DNA from: Phycisphaeraceae bacterium
GTDB lineage: Bacteria > Planctomycetota > Phycisphaerae > Phycisphaerales > UBA1924
Assembly: GCA_019636565.1 (NCBI GenBank)
Contig: JAHBXG010000018.1
Coordinates: 1 to 64,000 of the forward strand
Length of the DNA: 64,000 bases
Reading direction: 5' to 3'
Below are positions 45,665 to 55,202 of the stretch, in pieces. A program made the translations under genes and the position numbers. The notes below the pieces were generated by a model that saw only the letters and a program-made list of their open reading frames with translations, searched no databases and was not told the origin of the DNA. Positions within the stretch are counted from its first letter, which is position 1. Every line of letters starts with the position of its first letter.

Positions 45665-47499
45665 CCGCCGCAATGCCTCAAGTCGGCGCGTACATGATCG
45701 GCGAGTCGCACACGCGATTCACGTTATGGGCTCCGCTGCACAACGAAGTCCGCCTTCAGTTCCCGGAATCCGGATCCGAAGAGCGCATGACGGCGACTCC
45801 AGATGGCTATCACACGCTGGGAACAAACGCACGCGCTGGCACTTTGTACCAATTTGCGTTCTCGGATGATCGCGTGCGACCAGATCCCGCTTCGCTCGGC
45901 CAGCCAAAGGGTGTGCATGGTCCCTCAATCGTGATGGATCGAGCCGCTCCCCCGGCTTCGCGCGCATTTCAGAATCCGCCGCTGCATCGCCATGTCTTAT
46001 ACGAACTCCACGTCGGAACTTTTACGCCCGACGGGACATTCGACGCCGTTATCCCTCGCTTGCCCGCGCTGCGTGATCTCGGCATCACCGCGATCGAACT
46101 CATGCCGGTGGCCCAGTGCCCCGGTGAACGCAACTGGGGTTACGACGGAGTCGGCCTTTTCTCTGTGCAGTGGTCGTACGGCGGACTGCCGGGGTTGCTT
46201 CGGCTGATCAAGGCCTGTCACGATCACGATCTCGCAGTGATTCTCGACGTTGTATACAACCACGTTGGGCCCGAGGGAAACTACCTCGCGGAGTTTGGGC
46301 CATACTTCACCGATCGCTACAAGACTCCCTGGGGCTCGGCACTGAACTTCGACGGCCCCGATTCGGATCATGTCCGCGAGTTCTTCATCCAGAACAGCCT
46401 GTTCTGGACCCGAGATTGCGGCATCGACGGACTGCGACTCGACGCGGTGCACGCAATCGTTGATCACACCGCGAGCACATTCGTGGAAGAATTGACGGCC
46501 CGCAACCATGCCGCGGCAGAGGAGCAAGGAAGGCGAGTTCTCATCATCGCGGAATCCGGCGACAACGATCCCAAACTCGTTCGCCCGCGTGAGGCCGGTG
46601 GCTTCGGACTCGACGGGTGTTGGAACGACGATTATCACCACGCTGTCCGTGCCGCGCTCACGGGAGAGAAACGTGGCTATTACCGCGCCTTCGGCCAACC
46701 CGAGTTGATTGCGAAGGCGGTGCGCGACCGGTTCGTTTTCGCTGGCGAGTATTCCTCGGGCCTCAAGCGCCGGCACGGCGCACCCGCCCGCGACATCGAA
46801 CACGGCAAACTTGTCGTGTTCACCCAGAATCACGATCAGGTTGGAAACAGGCCCGCGGGCGATCGGCTCGACAAAGCAGCCGGCTGGGACGGCTCGCGCG
46901 CCGCGGCGGCACTGGTGATGCTCTCGCCCTTTACCCCCATGCTCTGGATGGGAGAGGAATACGCCGAACCGGCTCCCTTCCTTTATTTTGTTCATCACTC
47001 CGATCCCACGCTCATCGACGCGGTCCGGCGCGGACGGGCCGCGGAGTTCGCAGAATTCCAGATTCCCGGCGGCGTCCCCGATGCCCAGGACGCAAGCACA
47101 TTTCTTCGGTCCAAGCTCGATTGGAGCCTCCGCAAGGACGAACGACACGGCGCAATGCTCGCGTACTACACGGAACTGCTCAGACTTCGCCGCGAACTCC
47201 ATATTTCCGATCGTTCCCGCGATGCCAGTGCCCGGGCTCACGGCTCCGTTGTCTCGATTCAGTACGAACCCGAGCCCACCGTGCTGGTCATTGCGAATAC
47301 AGGCAATGCCGATGCCGTCGCTCCGCTGGACGCGCTGTGCTCCCGCCCGATCAAACATTTCAAGACGCTTCTCAATTCGCACGATCCGCGCTGGGAATAT
47401 TCGGGCGCTTCCGCACCGCCGCGCGGCCAGCACGATCAAAGCGTCCTTCTCCCTGCACGAGGTGTCCTCGTTCTGCAATCAACCCGGGAATCCTCATGA
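45661..47499 (+). CDS. treZ: Maltooligosyltrehalose trehalohydrolase
   Basis: 612 residues from the ATG at 45661, overlapping the malQ stop (ATGA). TreZ splits trehalose from maltooligosyltrehalose made by TreY. Features include the CBM48-like start (FTLWAPLHNEVRLQFPESG), YELHVGTFTPDGTFDAVIPR, the nucleophile region CGIDGLRLDAVHAI, the acid/base in LIIAESGDNDPK, and FTQNHDQVGNRPAGDR typical of TreZ. Its partner TreY is two genes downstream. Confidence 0.95.
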   Translation: MTAAMPQVGAYMIGESHTRFTLWAPLHNEVRLQFPESGSEERMTATPDGYHTLGTNARAGTLYQFAFSDDRVRPDPASLGQPKGVHGPSIVMDRAAPPASRAFQNPPLHRHVLYELHVGTFTPDGTFDAVIPRLPALRDLGITAIELMPVAQCPGERNWGYDGVGLFSVQWSYGGLPGLLRLIKACHDHDLAVILDVVYNHVGPEGNYLAEFGPYFTDRYKTPWGSALNFDGPDSDHVREFFIQNSLFWTRDCGIDGLRLDAVHAIVDHTASTFVEELTARNHAAAEEQGRRVLIIAESGDNDPKLVRPREAGGFGLDGCWNDDYHHAVRAALTGEKRGYYRAFGQPELIAKAVRDRFVFAGEYSSGLKRRHGAPARDIEHGKLVVFTQNHDQVGNRPAGDRLDKAAGWDGSRAAAALVMLSPFTPMLWMGEEYAEPAPFLYFVHHSDPTLIDAVRRGRAAEFAEFQIPGGVPDAQDASTFLRSKLDWSLRKDERHGAMLAYYTELLRLRRELHISDRSRDASARAHGSVVSIQYEPEPTVLVIANTGNADAVAPLDALCSRPIKHFKTLLNSHDPRWEYSGASAPPRGQHDQSVLLPARGVLVLQSTRESS

Positions 47500-49901
47500 G
47501 CCGCAAGTACATCTGCATCCACGGTCACTTCTATCAGCCCCCACGCGAAAACGCATGGCTCGAAGCCGTGGAAATGCAGGAATCCGCCTATCCGTCGCAC
47601 GACTGGAACGATCGCATCACGCGCGAGTGCTACGCCACCAATGCCAAGGCCCGTCTGCTCAACGGCGACGGAAAGATCGAACGCGTCGTCAGCAATTACG
47701 CGCGCATGAGCTACAACTTTGGGCCGACGCTGCTGGCGTGGATGATCGAACACGCGCCGAGCGTTTACTCACGGATCATCAAGAGCGACGGGGAGAGCGC
47801 CGCCCGGTTTGAGGGTCACGGGTGCGCCATGGCTCAAGGTTACAACCACGCGATTCTTCCGCTTTGCAATGATCGTGACCGCAGGACGCAGGTGCTCTGG
47901 GGAGTCCGCGACTTCGTCGCCCGCTTTGGTCGCAAGCCCGAAGGAATGTGGATGCCGGAGACCGCCGCCGACACGCCCACCCTGGAGGCTCTCGCCGACG
48001 CCGGAATCGCCTTCACCGTCCTCGCGCCGCGCCAGTGCGCCGCCGTGCGTCCTCTGGGGGGCGGTCAGTGGGACGAAGTAGGCGAAGGTGTGGACCCCAC
48101 TCGCGCCTATCAATGCAACCTCCCGTCGGGTCGCACGATCGCACTGTTCTTCTACGACGGCCCGGTTTCACAAGGGGTGGCCTTTGAGGGCCTGCTCGGC
48201 AGCGGCGAGCGCTTTGCGGCACGGCTGACGAGCGGTTTGGACGACGCTCGTACCCACGATCAACTGATGCACATTGCCACCGACGGCGAGAGCTATGGCC
48301 ATCACCACCGGCACGGAGAGATGGCGCTCGCTGCCGCTCTGGAAAACATCGAGCGTGACCCTTCTGTCGAGCTGATCAATTACGGGCTCTATCTCCATCG
48401 TCACCCCCCCACCATGGAAGCACGGATTCACGAGAACAGTTCGTGGAGCTGCGTACACGGTGTCGAGCGATGGCGGTCCGACTGCGGCTGTAATTCGGGG
48501 AAAGAAGGTCTTCACCAGCGATGGCGTGCTCCGCTGCGCATCGCGCTCGACTGGCTCCGCGACTCGGTCTCGCCGCGATTCGAAAAAGTGGGCTCGTCGC
48601 TGTTCTCCGACCCTTGGGCGGCTCGCGATGCCTACATCGACGTGATACTCGATCGGTCGCCCGCTTCGATCGACAAGTACCTCGGCACCTTCAGCGCACG
48701 CACACTCGATCCCGCAGAGCGGACGCTCGCGCTCCAACTCATGGAACTGCAGCGACACGCGATGCTCATGTACACCAGTTGTGCCTGGTTCTTTGACGAC
48801 ATTTCCGGGATCGAAACGGTACAGGTCATCCAGTACGCCGCGCGGGTGATCCAGCTCGCGAAGCTGACGCTGGGCATGGACCTGGAGCCAGAATTTCTCG
48901 ATCGACTGGCTCTGGCGCACGGGAATATCAAGGAGGTGCCCGACGGTCGCGCCGTGTACGAGCGCAGTGTTCGCCCGGCGATGCTGCGGCTTGAGCGGGT
49001 CGCCGCCCACTACGCCGTCCATCGGCTCTTTGGCGCCCCCTCCGATCGCGTCTATTCCTATGAGATACTTGGTGATGAGGGAATACGTCTCACCTCGGGC
49101 CGGGCACGCCTTGTTGTCGGACACGCCACCTTCAAGTCTCGAATCGACTTCGAGAGCGCGCACCTTTCGTTCTGCGCCCTTCACATGGGAGACCACACCG
49201 TCTCCTGCGGCGTTCGGCCGTTCTCCGGGGAGGAAGCCTTCGAATCGGTTCGGGCGAGCGCAGCGGAGGCGTTTGATCGCGCGGACTTCGCCGAAGTTAT
49301 GAAACTGATGGATCGTCAATTCGGCGGCACCTCGTATTCGATCGCTTCGCTCTTTCGTGACGAACAGCACACCGTCATGCGCAGCATTCTCAAGCCTGCG
49401 CTAGAACAGATCGATCACTCTTACCGCCAAATCTACGAGCAGCACGCCCCGCTCGGCCGCTTTCTGAGTTCGTTGAGTCTCACCGTTCCGCGACGCATCC
49501 AACTCGTCGGCTCATTCGTGCTCAGCCAAAGCCTTCGCCAGATTCTGGAAAGCGACACTCCCGACTACGCTCGCGCGAGAGAACTCGTCGCAGAGGCCGC
49601 CCGAGGCGGAATCGCGCTCGATCAGCAGACCGTCGGCCAGGCGGTCCTCGATGCAATGTCCCGCGCGATCGCCCCCGCCAACGGTCAACTGGATGCGGCC
49701 GCGAAGTCCCGGTCGCTGCACACGCTGGTGCTCTTCGCCGAAGCGCTGCCCTTTCACGTCGATCTCTGGCCCTTGCAAGAGTACTTCCTGGATCACTTGC
49801 GGCCCCTGACCGACGCTCTCCAGGGAAAATCTGATCCGGAGTCGGCGGCAACACTCGAATTGATCTCCATGCTCGGCAACGCACTGGAGATCCGCGTGTG
49901 A
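47496..49901 (+). CDS. Glycoside hydrolase family 57 protein with DUF3536-like C-terminus
   Basis: 801 residues from the ATG at 47496, overlapping the treZ stop (ATGA). The GH57 barrel starts YICIHGHFYQPPRENAWLEA and carries the catalytic Glu in GMWMPETAADTPTLEALA and the Asp in MHIATDGESYGHHHRHGEMA. After ~residue 350 comes a large helical region of the DUF3536 type (YTSCAWFFDDISGIET). GH57 enzymes include alpha-amylases, 4-alpha-glucanotransferases and branching enzymes; this variant is uncharacterised. Its place between treZ and treY suggests it trims or rearranges glucan for trehalose release. Confidence 0.9.
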   Translation: MSRKYICIHGHFYQPPRENAWLEAVEMQESAYPSHDWNDRITRECYATNAKARLLNGDGKIERVVSNYARMSYNFGPTLLAWMIEHAPSVYSRIIKSDGESAARFEGHGCAMAQGYNHAILPLCNDRDRRTQVLWGVRDFVARFGRKPEGMWMPETAADTPTLEALADAGIAFTVLAPRQCAAVRPLGGGQWDEVGEGVDPTRAYQCNLPSGRTIALFFYDGPVSQGVAFEGLLGSGERFAARLTSGLDDARTHDQLMHIATDGESYGHHHRHGEMALAAALENIERDPSVELINYGLYLHRHPPTMEARIHENSSWSCVHGVERWRSDCGCNSGKEGLHQRWRAPLRIALDWLRDSVSPRFEKVGSSLFSDPWAARDAYIDVILDRSPASIDKYLGTFSARTLDPAERTLALQLMELQRHAMLMYTSCAWFFDDISGIETVQVIQYAARVIQLAKLTLGMDLEPEFLDRLALAHGNIKEVPDGRAVYERSVRPAMLRLERVAAHYAVHRLFGAPSDRVYSYEILGDEGIRLTSGRARLVVGHATFKSRIDFESAHLSFCALHMGDHTVSCGVRPFSGEEAFESVRASAAEAFDRADFAEVMKLMDRQFGGTSYSIASLFRDEQHTVMRSILKPALEQIDHSYRQIYEQHAPLGRFLSSLSLTVPRRIQLVGSFVLSQSLRQILESDTPDYARARELVAEAARGGIALDQQTVGQAVLDAMSRAIAPANGQLDAAAKSRSLHTLVLFAEALPFHVDLWPLQEYFLDHLRPLTDALQGKSDPESAATLELISMLGNALEIRV

Positions 49902-52393
49902 CCACGCCGTCGACATGGAATGCGACCTACCGCCTTCAACTGACACCCGACTTCGGGTTCGATGCTGCGGCGGACATCGTGGACTACCTGCAATCCCTCG
50001 GCATCTCCCACCTCTACCTCTCTCCCATATTTGAAGCAAGGCCGGGGAGCACACACGGCTACGACCAGACCGATCCCACCCGCATCCGCGGTGAGCTCGG
50101 CGGTAAGCCCGCATTTGAACGCCTGGCCGATGCCGCTCGCAAGGCGGGGATCGGAATTCTCCTCGACATCGTCCCGAATCACATGGCCGCTCACCATGCC
50201 AACCCATGGTGGTTCGGTTTGCTGCGGTACGGCCCGGGATCTGAGTACGACCGCTTCTTTGATGTTGACTGGGAAAGCGGCGATGGCCGCATTGTCTTGC
50301 CTGTACTCGGTGCGCCACTTGCTGAAGTCATCGCGAACGGAGAACTCGTCGTCGAGATGGATGAGTCCGGCGGCCGCAGGGTCCGGTACTTCGACAAACT
50401 CTTTCCGCTGCGAGTCGATCTTCCCGCGACAGTGGGCTTGACGAATCCGGACGCCCTTCGGGTGCTTCTCTCCAAGCAACACTTTGATCTGATGTTCTGG
50501 CGCGACGGGCTTCGCCGGATCAACTACCGCAGGTTTTTCGATATCTCCGATCTCGCGGGTATCCGAGTCGAAGATCCGCTAGTCTTCGAGGCGCTTCATG
50601 CCAAAGTGCTCGAATTGGTCTCGCGTGGCCAGATCTCGGGCCTTCGCCTTGATCACATCGATGGTCTCCGCGACCCGCTGCAATACCTTAGTCGCTTACG
50701 AAGATCGCTCGATGCCGCAAGACCCGAAAGCGCCCCAATCCCCGTCTTCGTCGAGAAGATCCTCGCCCGCGGCGAGTCGCTGCCGAAGTCCTGGCCGGTG
50801 GATGGAACAACCGGCTACGAATTCCTCGCCGCGTCCACGGCGCTCATGACCGAATCGAATGGTGTCGCGGCGCTGCGGCAACACGCCATCGAAACCGGAG
50901 CGGGAGTGAAAAGCTTCGGCGAACTGGCGACGGACTGCAAACGCGAAGCCGCGGAGTCGATTCTGAAACCGGAACTGGCACGTGTCTGTCGAGTCGCGGA
51001 AACGTGTTTGCAAGTTGTCGGACTCGAGAGTGACTCGGACACGTTGCGGCGCGTCTTGACGGAACTCTCGGTATGTATGCCCGGATATCGAATATATGCC
51101 GACGACTGGGGATTGAATCCCGAGGATTTGGATCGCATCCGCAGCGCGGCCAACAAAGCCGGGCAACGCATTTCCGGTGACAAATCGGGAGAAACTCTCG
51201 AACACCTCATGCAACTGCTCACGCTATCAGGACCATTCCGGTCAGGTGACGCGCGAGAGCTCGCTCTCAATGTGCTTCGTTTATGGCAGCAGTTCACCGG
51301 CCCGCTCGCGGCCAAGGGCATTGAAGATACAGCCCTCTACCGCGACATTGCCTTCCTGGCACTGAACGATGTCGGCACCGAACCCGTTGCAAGCGACCAC
51401 TTGGCGGCGATTCACTTGCTCGCGCGGCAGCGCGATCAACAACTGCTCGCGCCAAACGCCACCGACACGCACGATGCAAAGCGATCGGAAGATGTGCGGG
51501 CTCGCCTTGCGGTGCTATCGCAAAACTCCCAGATTTGGGTCCTGTTGCTCGACGAAGCCATACGGCAGGTTTCCGCTCATGCTTCGGGAGGTTCTGCACG
51601 CTCGCCGAATGCGGCGGACCTTTCGTTACTCATCCACTCTGCATTCGCACTCTGGCCCGAGAACGGCTCCCCAGACAAATCGCTTGCCGATCGCGTCACG
51701 GCATGCATCATCAAGTCCGCGCGCGAGGCGAAAACATCCACCAGTTGGACGAGCCCGAATACCGAGTACGAGTCCGCATGCCGGAACGCCGTTGATGGGC
51801 TCCTCTTTTCCGATTCCCTCGCCGGGGTTCGAGCGAAACTCGCCGCATTTGCCATCGCGACCCGCCCGACGGCCGCACACCTCTCGATCGCATCGGTGCT
51901 ACTGAAGTCACTCTTCCCGGGGACCCCGGATTGGTACCAGGGAGCCGAATGCCGCGTGCTCTCCCTCGTTGACCCCGACAATCGCCGCCCGGTCGATTTT
52001 GGAGCGCACCAGCGCCTGCTAGCAGAAATCAGAGAGCGATGGAAAGCCGATCCTCCTGCCGCGGCTTCCGAGTTTTTGCAACTGCCCGACAGCGACAGAG
52101 CGAAACTCTTTGTCACATGGAGAGCACTGGCAATTCGGCGGCGCCTTCTTGCAGATGGCATGCGCATCGTTCTCGCCTCGTGCGATGCAACACCAACCCA
52201 ATGGCGATGGACCGTCACTGCGGGTGAACATCGATGCCTTGTTGCTGCAAATCTTCTGCCAGAATCGAACGGCAACTCGCCAGCCCGGCCAGCACCCGAC
52301 CGCCAAGGTCTAGATCAGATCTCTGCTCGGCCTCCCGGCACAAGGCCGCTCTGGGCCAGCGTCGTTGTTGAAGGAGTCACCGGCCTGTTGTGA
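49898..52393 (+). CDS. treY: Maltooligosyltrehalose synthase
   Basis: 831 residues from a GTG overlapping the preceding stop (GTGA). TreY turns the reducing-end alpha-1,4 link of a glucan into the alpha,alpha-1,1 link of trehalose. Motifs: TYRLQLTPDFGFDAAADIV, HLYLSPIFEARPGSTHGYD, the nucleophile in GLRLDHIDGLRDP, the acid/base in VFVEKILARGE, GIEDTALYRD and FPGTPDWYQGAECR. Length and order of motifs are normal. It closes the operon; no strong terminator follows. Confidence 0.95.
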   Translation: MTTPSTWNATYRLQLTPDFGFDAAADIVDYLQSLGISHLYLSPIFEARPGSTHGYDQTDPTRIRGELGGKPAFERLADAARKAGIGILLDIVPNHMAAHHANPWWFGLLRYGPGSEYDRFFDVDWESGDGRIVLPVLGAPLAEVIANGELVVEMDESGGRRVRYFDKLFPLRVDLPATVGLTNPDALRVLLSKQHFDLMFWRDGLRRINYRRFFDISDLAGIRVEDPLVFEALHAKVLELVSRGQISGLRLDHIDGLRDPLQYLSRLRRSLDAARPESAPIPVFVEKILARGESLPKSWPVDGTTGYEFLAASTALMTESNGVAALRQHAIETGAGVKSFGELATDCKREAAESILKPELARVCRVAETCLQVVGLESDSDTLRRVLTELSVCMPGYRIYADDWGLNPEDLDRIRSAANKAGQRISGDKSGETLEHLMQLLTLSGPFRSGDARELALNVLRLWQQFTGPLAAKGIEDTALYRDIAFLALNDVGTEPVASDHLAAIHLLARQRDQQLLAPNATDTHDAKRSEDVRARLAVLSQNSQIWVLLLDEAIRQVSAHASGGSARSPNAADLSLLIHSAFALWPENGSPDKSLADRVTACIIKSAREAKTSTSWTSPNTEYESACRNAVDGLLFSDSLAGVRAKLAAFAIATRPTAAHLSIASVLLKSLFPGTPDWYQGAECRVLSLVDPDNRRPVDFGAHQRLLAEIRERWKADPPAAASEFLQLPDSDRAKLFVTWRALAIRRRLLADGMRIVLASCDATPTQWRWTVTAGEHRCLVAANLLPESNGNSPARPAPDRQGLDQISARPPGTRPLWASVVVEGVTGLL

Positions 52394-53047
52394 TCGTCAA
52401 ATGCCGCCATTCTCGAGATCTGCACCCGTTCGCTTTTCCGCACTGATCCGCGTTGTGAAGCGGCCTCTTGCACTGAGCATGCATGTGTTAGACTTTCGCG
52501 CAGCAACCCTGCCACCCATTTCATGTGAACGGCACGACGCTCATCTACAGGTAGCAATTACTTCCGTTCGAAACAATACCCCTCAGGGCCCACCCCGCGT
52601 CCGTCGCACATTCTCAAGCGATGGCGAATCGGCCTCGAAAATCAGCCGCGTGCACTCACGATTCGGCCTTGGAGCCGCGATATGCGCGCTCAGTCACCGA
52701 TCAGCCAGTCGCCGAGCGCCACCCAGCACTGACTGGCACCCGGGATGATCCCAACCGCATGAATCATGATCGCAATCGCCGGGCGTGCAATAGACATGAC
52801 CGATTCTCCGATGACACCCCTTGATGTGGGCGGGGCGAGTCTCAATTCAAACTTGCTCGATAATCCCCACCCCAGCCACCAGATTAGCCCATTTTCATAC
52901 GAATTCTCGCAAGAGACCGGTTTGCGCCGCGAGATGACATCTACCAATGCCTGGCAAATGCCGCGGCAGCGCTTCACTCGTTGACCGGACCGCTTTCAGT
53001 TCTGTGAAGCGGAGTATTCGACCAACTCGGCCGCCCACCTCGACGCG
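52394..53047. other. 654-base gap after the trehalose operon
   Basis: Frames here are short and match no family. The last part, 52985-53047 and on to about 53089, is unusual: in the plus frame that enters the next gene almost every codon ends in G or C, like a scrap of a once-coding sequence, but it is preceded by a stop at 52982-52984. No terminator or RNA recognised. Confidence 0.45.
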
Positions 53048-53890
53048 ATGACCGAGTACCACGCCCTGCGGGAGAGCGACAAGATCAACTCATCGCGTCG
53101 CGCTCCCTTCTACGCCCCGACCGTCGGGGCCTTCTCTTCGGCCACATATCCTGCCGATGTGGCCCGCCTGCTGCGAAGCTTCGCAACCTTCTTCGCGCTT
53201 GGAGCGTTCGCAAACTTCTTCATTGCGTGGCTCTGTGTTTTGCCTTCGACACCGGGCGTGGACCGCTGGGTTTGCTATCACAACCCCTATGGACATGCGG
53301 ATGAGCGCGATCCCATCGTGATGATTCTGGTTGCCAGCACCGGCAGAGAGATCGCCAGCGGCATGGGTCGTCCGGGAACTTTTCTGGATCAGCATCCGGA
53401 CGAGGTCTATATCTACTACGACAATGTCTGGTGGCCGCGAGAATCGGTCACAAACGATGACGCCGAATTCGCTGTTGCGGCTGGCTGGCCGATGCGCTGT
53501 TTGATGGCATGGCGAACCGTGTCCACGGTGGATCTGCCGGAAGAGATCGAGTTCCGGCACCACGACCATTGGGGGATCGCCTTGGATGTGATTTCCACGC
53601 GAAGCGGATCGCTGTTTGGAAAGATTCTTCCATTGCTCCCGATGCCAATTGGTTTCGTAGTCAACACCGTCAGCTACACGTTCGTGTTCGCATTGGCTTG
53701 GAACGGAACACGGAGGTTGAACCGCTGGAGGAGACAGAGTCGCAATGAATGTGCCGCGTGTGCATATCCCATTGGCCCCGCAATTCGCTGTCCTGAATGC
53801 GGAACAACTCATGTGGTTGCCTCCGCGTCGAGCCGCGTTGCCTTCCTGCCGGTGAACCCCTCCCAGCGCTGCACGATCACGTCGCAATAG
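53048..53890 (+). CDS. Membrane protein with C-terminal zinc ribbon, C-terminus altered
   Basis: 280 residues if the ATG at 53048 is used; no ribosome binding site is evident, so the start may be further in. Two membrane segments (FATFFALGAFANFFIAWLCV and FVVNTVSYTFVFALAW) bracket an extracytoplasmic loop, then a four-Cys zinc ribbon, CAACAYPIGPAIRCPECGTT. Proteins of this build are common and uncharacterised in Planctomycetota and usually end just after the ribbon. Here the last ~25 residues are the antisense of a methyltransferase remnant (53809-54019), so the native end was probably lost at a recombination junction. Confidence 0.6.
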   Translation: MTEYHALRESDKINSSRRAPFYAPTVGAFSSATYPADVARLLRSFATFFALGAFANFFIAWLCVLPSTPGVDRWVCYHNPYGHADERDPIVMILVASTGREIASGMGRPGTFLDQHPDEVYIYYDNVWWPRESVTNDDAEFAVAAGWPMRCLMAWRTVSTVDLPEEIEFRHHDHWGIALDVISTRSGSLFGKILPLLPMPIGFVVNTVSYTFVFALAWNGTRRLNRWRRQSRNECAACAYPIGPAIRCPECGTTHVVASASSRVAFLPVNPSQRCTITSQ

Positions 53891-54019
53891 AGCGGGTCGA
53901 GTTCCATGAGAAATGCACGCCGCCCCGTGCATCTCTGCCGTGATCAGCGTGCTGCCGCTACCGCCGAAGAGTTCGAGCACGTTTTCACCCGGCTTCGACG
54001 AATACTGAATCGCGCGCAC
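53809..54019 (-). pseudogene. C-terminal remnant of a DNA methyltransferase, frameshifted
   Basis: On the minus strand, VRAIQYSSKPGENVLELFGG and SGSTLITAEMHG carry the S-adenosylmethionine motif of N4/N6 DNA methylases. One G too many in the run near 53930 then shifts the frame; removing it gives RRAFLMELDPLYCDVIV and QRWEGFTGRKATRLDAEATT, ending in a stop at 53809-53811. This is the C-terminal end of phage- or plasmid-type methylases; upstream homology stops abruptly near 54019. It is a relic of a mobile element unless the extra G is a sequencing error, and even then the gene lacks its N-terminus. Confidence 0.75.
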
Positions 54020-54735
54020 TTCTATCTCATACGAACTTTCTCATTCTCCATAGGGCGCGAGCGTATCTCGTTCGCATCGGATCACCAGCCATAACGCAGG
54101 GGCAAACCAGCAAGCAGCGCCACCAAGAGCAATCAGAGCCTTCAGAGCGCCGCGGCAAAGGCTCGACCGGAACGTGAGCAGGTCCGGCTAAGATCCCAAA
54201 AGCCCGCGCCCTGCTGGGTTGCGGAGGCCACGAAAAGCCCTTGTTTTGTTTAGGAATTCACCACCGGACTCGCGCAGCCGTGACGGGCCTATTGAAAGAA
54301 AAAGCCCTGATTTCCAGCGGAAACCAGGGCGAACTCCCCTAGCGGAACGGTTTCAAACTTGCTCTCTCCACGTACCGCGATCTCTCGCTGTTAACCGGAT
54401 GCTGTTAATGAGAGCGCGTGCCAAGGCTCTCGGAAACGCCGCGACGATTGGCCGCGGCCGAAGAGACGCGATCGGTGCCGCTAGTTGCTGATAAAAACAC
54501 CACTCCATCGGCGTGTCCTCGGGAGATGTTGGGAAACCGGTCTCCTTCTCGCCCGACCGACGGCCACAGCGCCGCCCGGCGATTCGGCCCCAGTTCGCCT
54601 TTTCTGCACCCTTTTCTGACCGATTCAAGTAGACTCGTCCGCGGCAAGTTGCGCCTACGAAGGTCGGCACCCAAAGTTTAGAGGGTGCTCAGTGGATTCA
54701 AGGCACGACAATCATGCGTGGCGACCGCCACTCGC
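54020..54735. other. 716-base gap in the mosaic region
   Basis: Apart from the terminator-like hairpin at 54289-54330 nothing is supported. Minus-strand frames at 54353-54670 are short and Arg-rich. No integrase, insertion sequence, tRNA or attachment repeat could be identified. Confidence 0.45.
54289..54330 (-). terminator. Intrinsic terminator without an obvious gene
   Basis: On the minus strand GCCCTG-x-TTTCC pairs with GGAAA-x-CAGGGC (plus-strand arms 54304-54315 and 54319-54330) around a 3-base loop, with one internal mismatch, followed by TTTTTCTTTC. It is a textbook terminator, but no convincing gene lies directly upstream on that strand. Confidence 0.75.
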
Positions 54736-54984
54736 CTAATTGACACCATTTGGAGCGTTGTGGGCACTTCGCCCGCCAGAAGCGGCACGGGGGGTGTGGC
54801 TGCTGTCACGCAGCCGGTGATACTCGCTCCACACGGGAGTGTCCATTTCATCCAACCACACCACACGACACCATCCCGGGCCGAGTAGATCATCGGGTGG
54901 GATAGAAATCGCTGGACGAAGGCCGTGGGCCGGCGGAACCGCTGCGTAGGACTTGGAATTCGGGATGTGGTTAGTTTGGAGCAT
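54736..54984 (-). CDS. Small hypothetical protein
   Basis: 82 residues from the ATG at 54984, supported by GGGAGG 8 bases upstream. The middle (RPAISIPPDDLLGPGWCRVV then WLDEMDTPVWSEYHRLRD) looks protein-like, with clustered acidic and aromatic residues; the tail is polar and low-complexity. No family or membrane segment recognised. It is divergent from the TPR gene at 55203, about 220 bases away. Confidence 0.4.
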   Translation of the reverse strand: MLQTNHIPNSKSYAAVPPAHGLRPAISIPPDDLLGPGWCRVVWLDEMDTPVWSEYHRLRDSSHTPRAASGGRSAHNAPNGVN

Positions 54985-55086
54985 CGTGGGGCCCTCCCGT
55001 AAAGAGTGCCCCACTCGATCTCGCTGTTCGCAACTAGCTGCAAACTTCTCCGCAACTTCCATTTGATGAGCCGGAGGAGTCCACAA

Positions 55087-55116
55087 TTTACGCGTTTTCG
55101 GAAATGCCGGTATACT
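55087..55116 (+). promoter_or_regulatory. Candidate sigma-70-type promoter for the TPR/ECF/kinase module
   Basis: TTTACG (-35 like, 4 of 6 matches) and TATACT (-10 like, 5 of 6) are 18 bases apart, about 90 bases before the TPR gene start. Such boxes are rare in this GC-rich sequence. Confidence 0.4.
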
Positions 55117-55202
55117 CAAGCAATCGGGAAACGCGGCATCCGGCAGGGTGACAATGCGGCTTGGACATGTGCCGACTTCGCATCCGTTAGGGAGTAAGAG
55201 CC

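Noticed and set aside
45997..47478. 493-codon minus-strand frame
   Set aside because: Shadow of treZ, whose catalytic motifs are all on the plus strand.
46617..47495. N-terminal extension of the GH57 gene by 293 codons
   Set aside because: It overlaps treZ in another frame, is Arg-rich, and the GH57 barrel begins exactly at the ATG at 47496 that overlaps the treZ stop.
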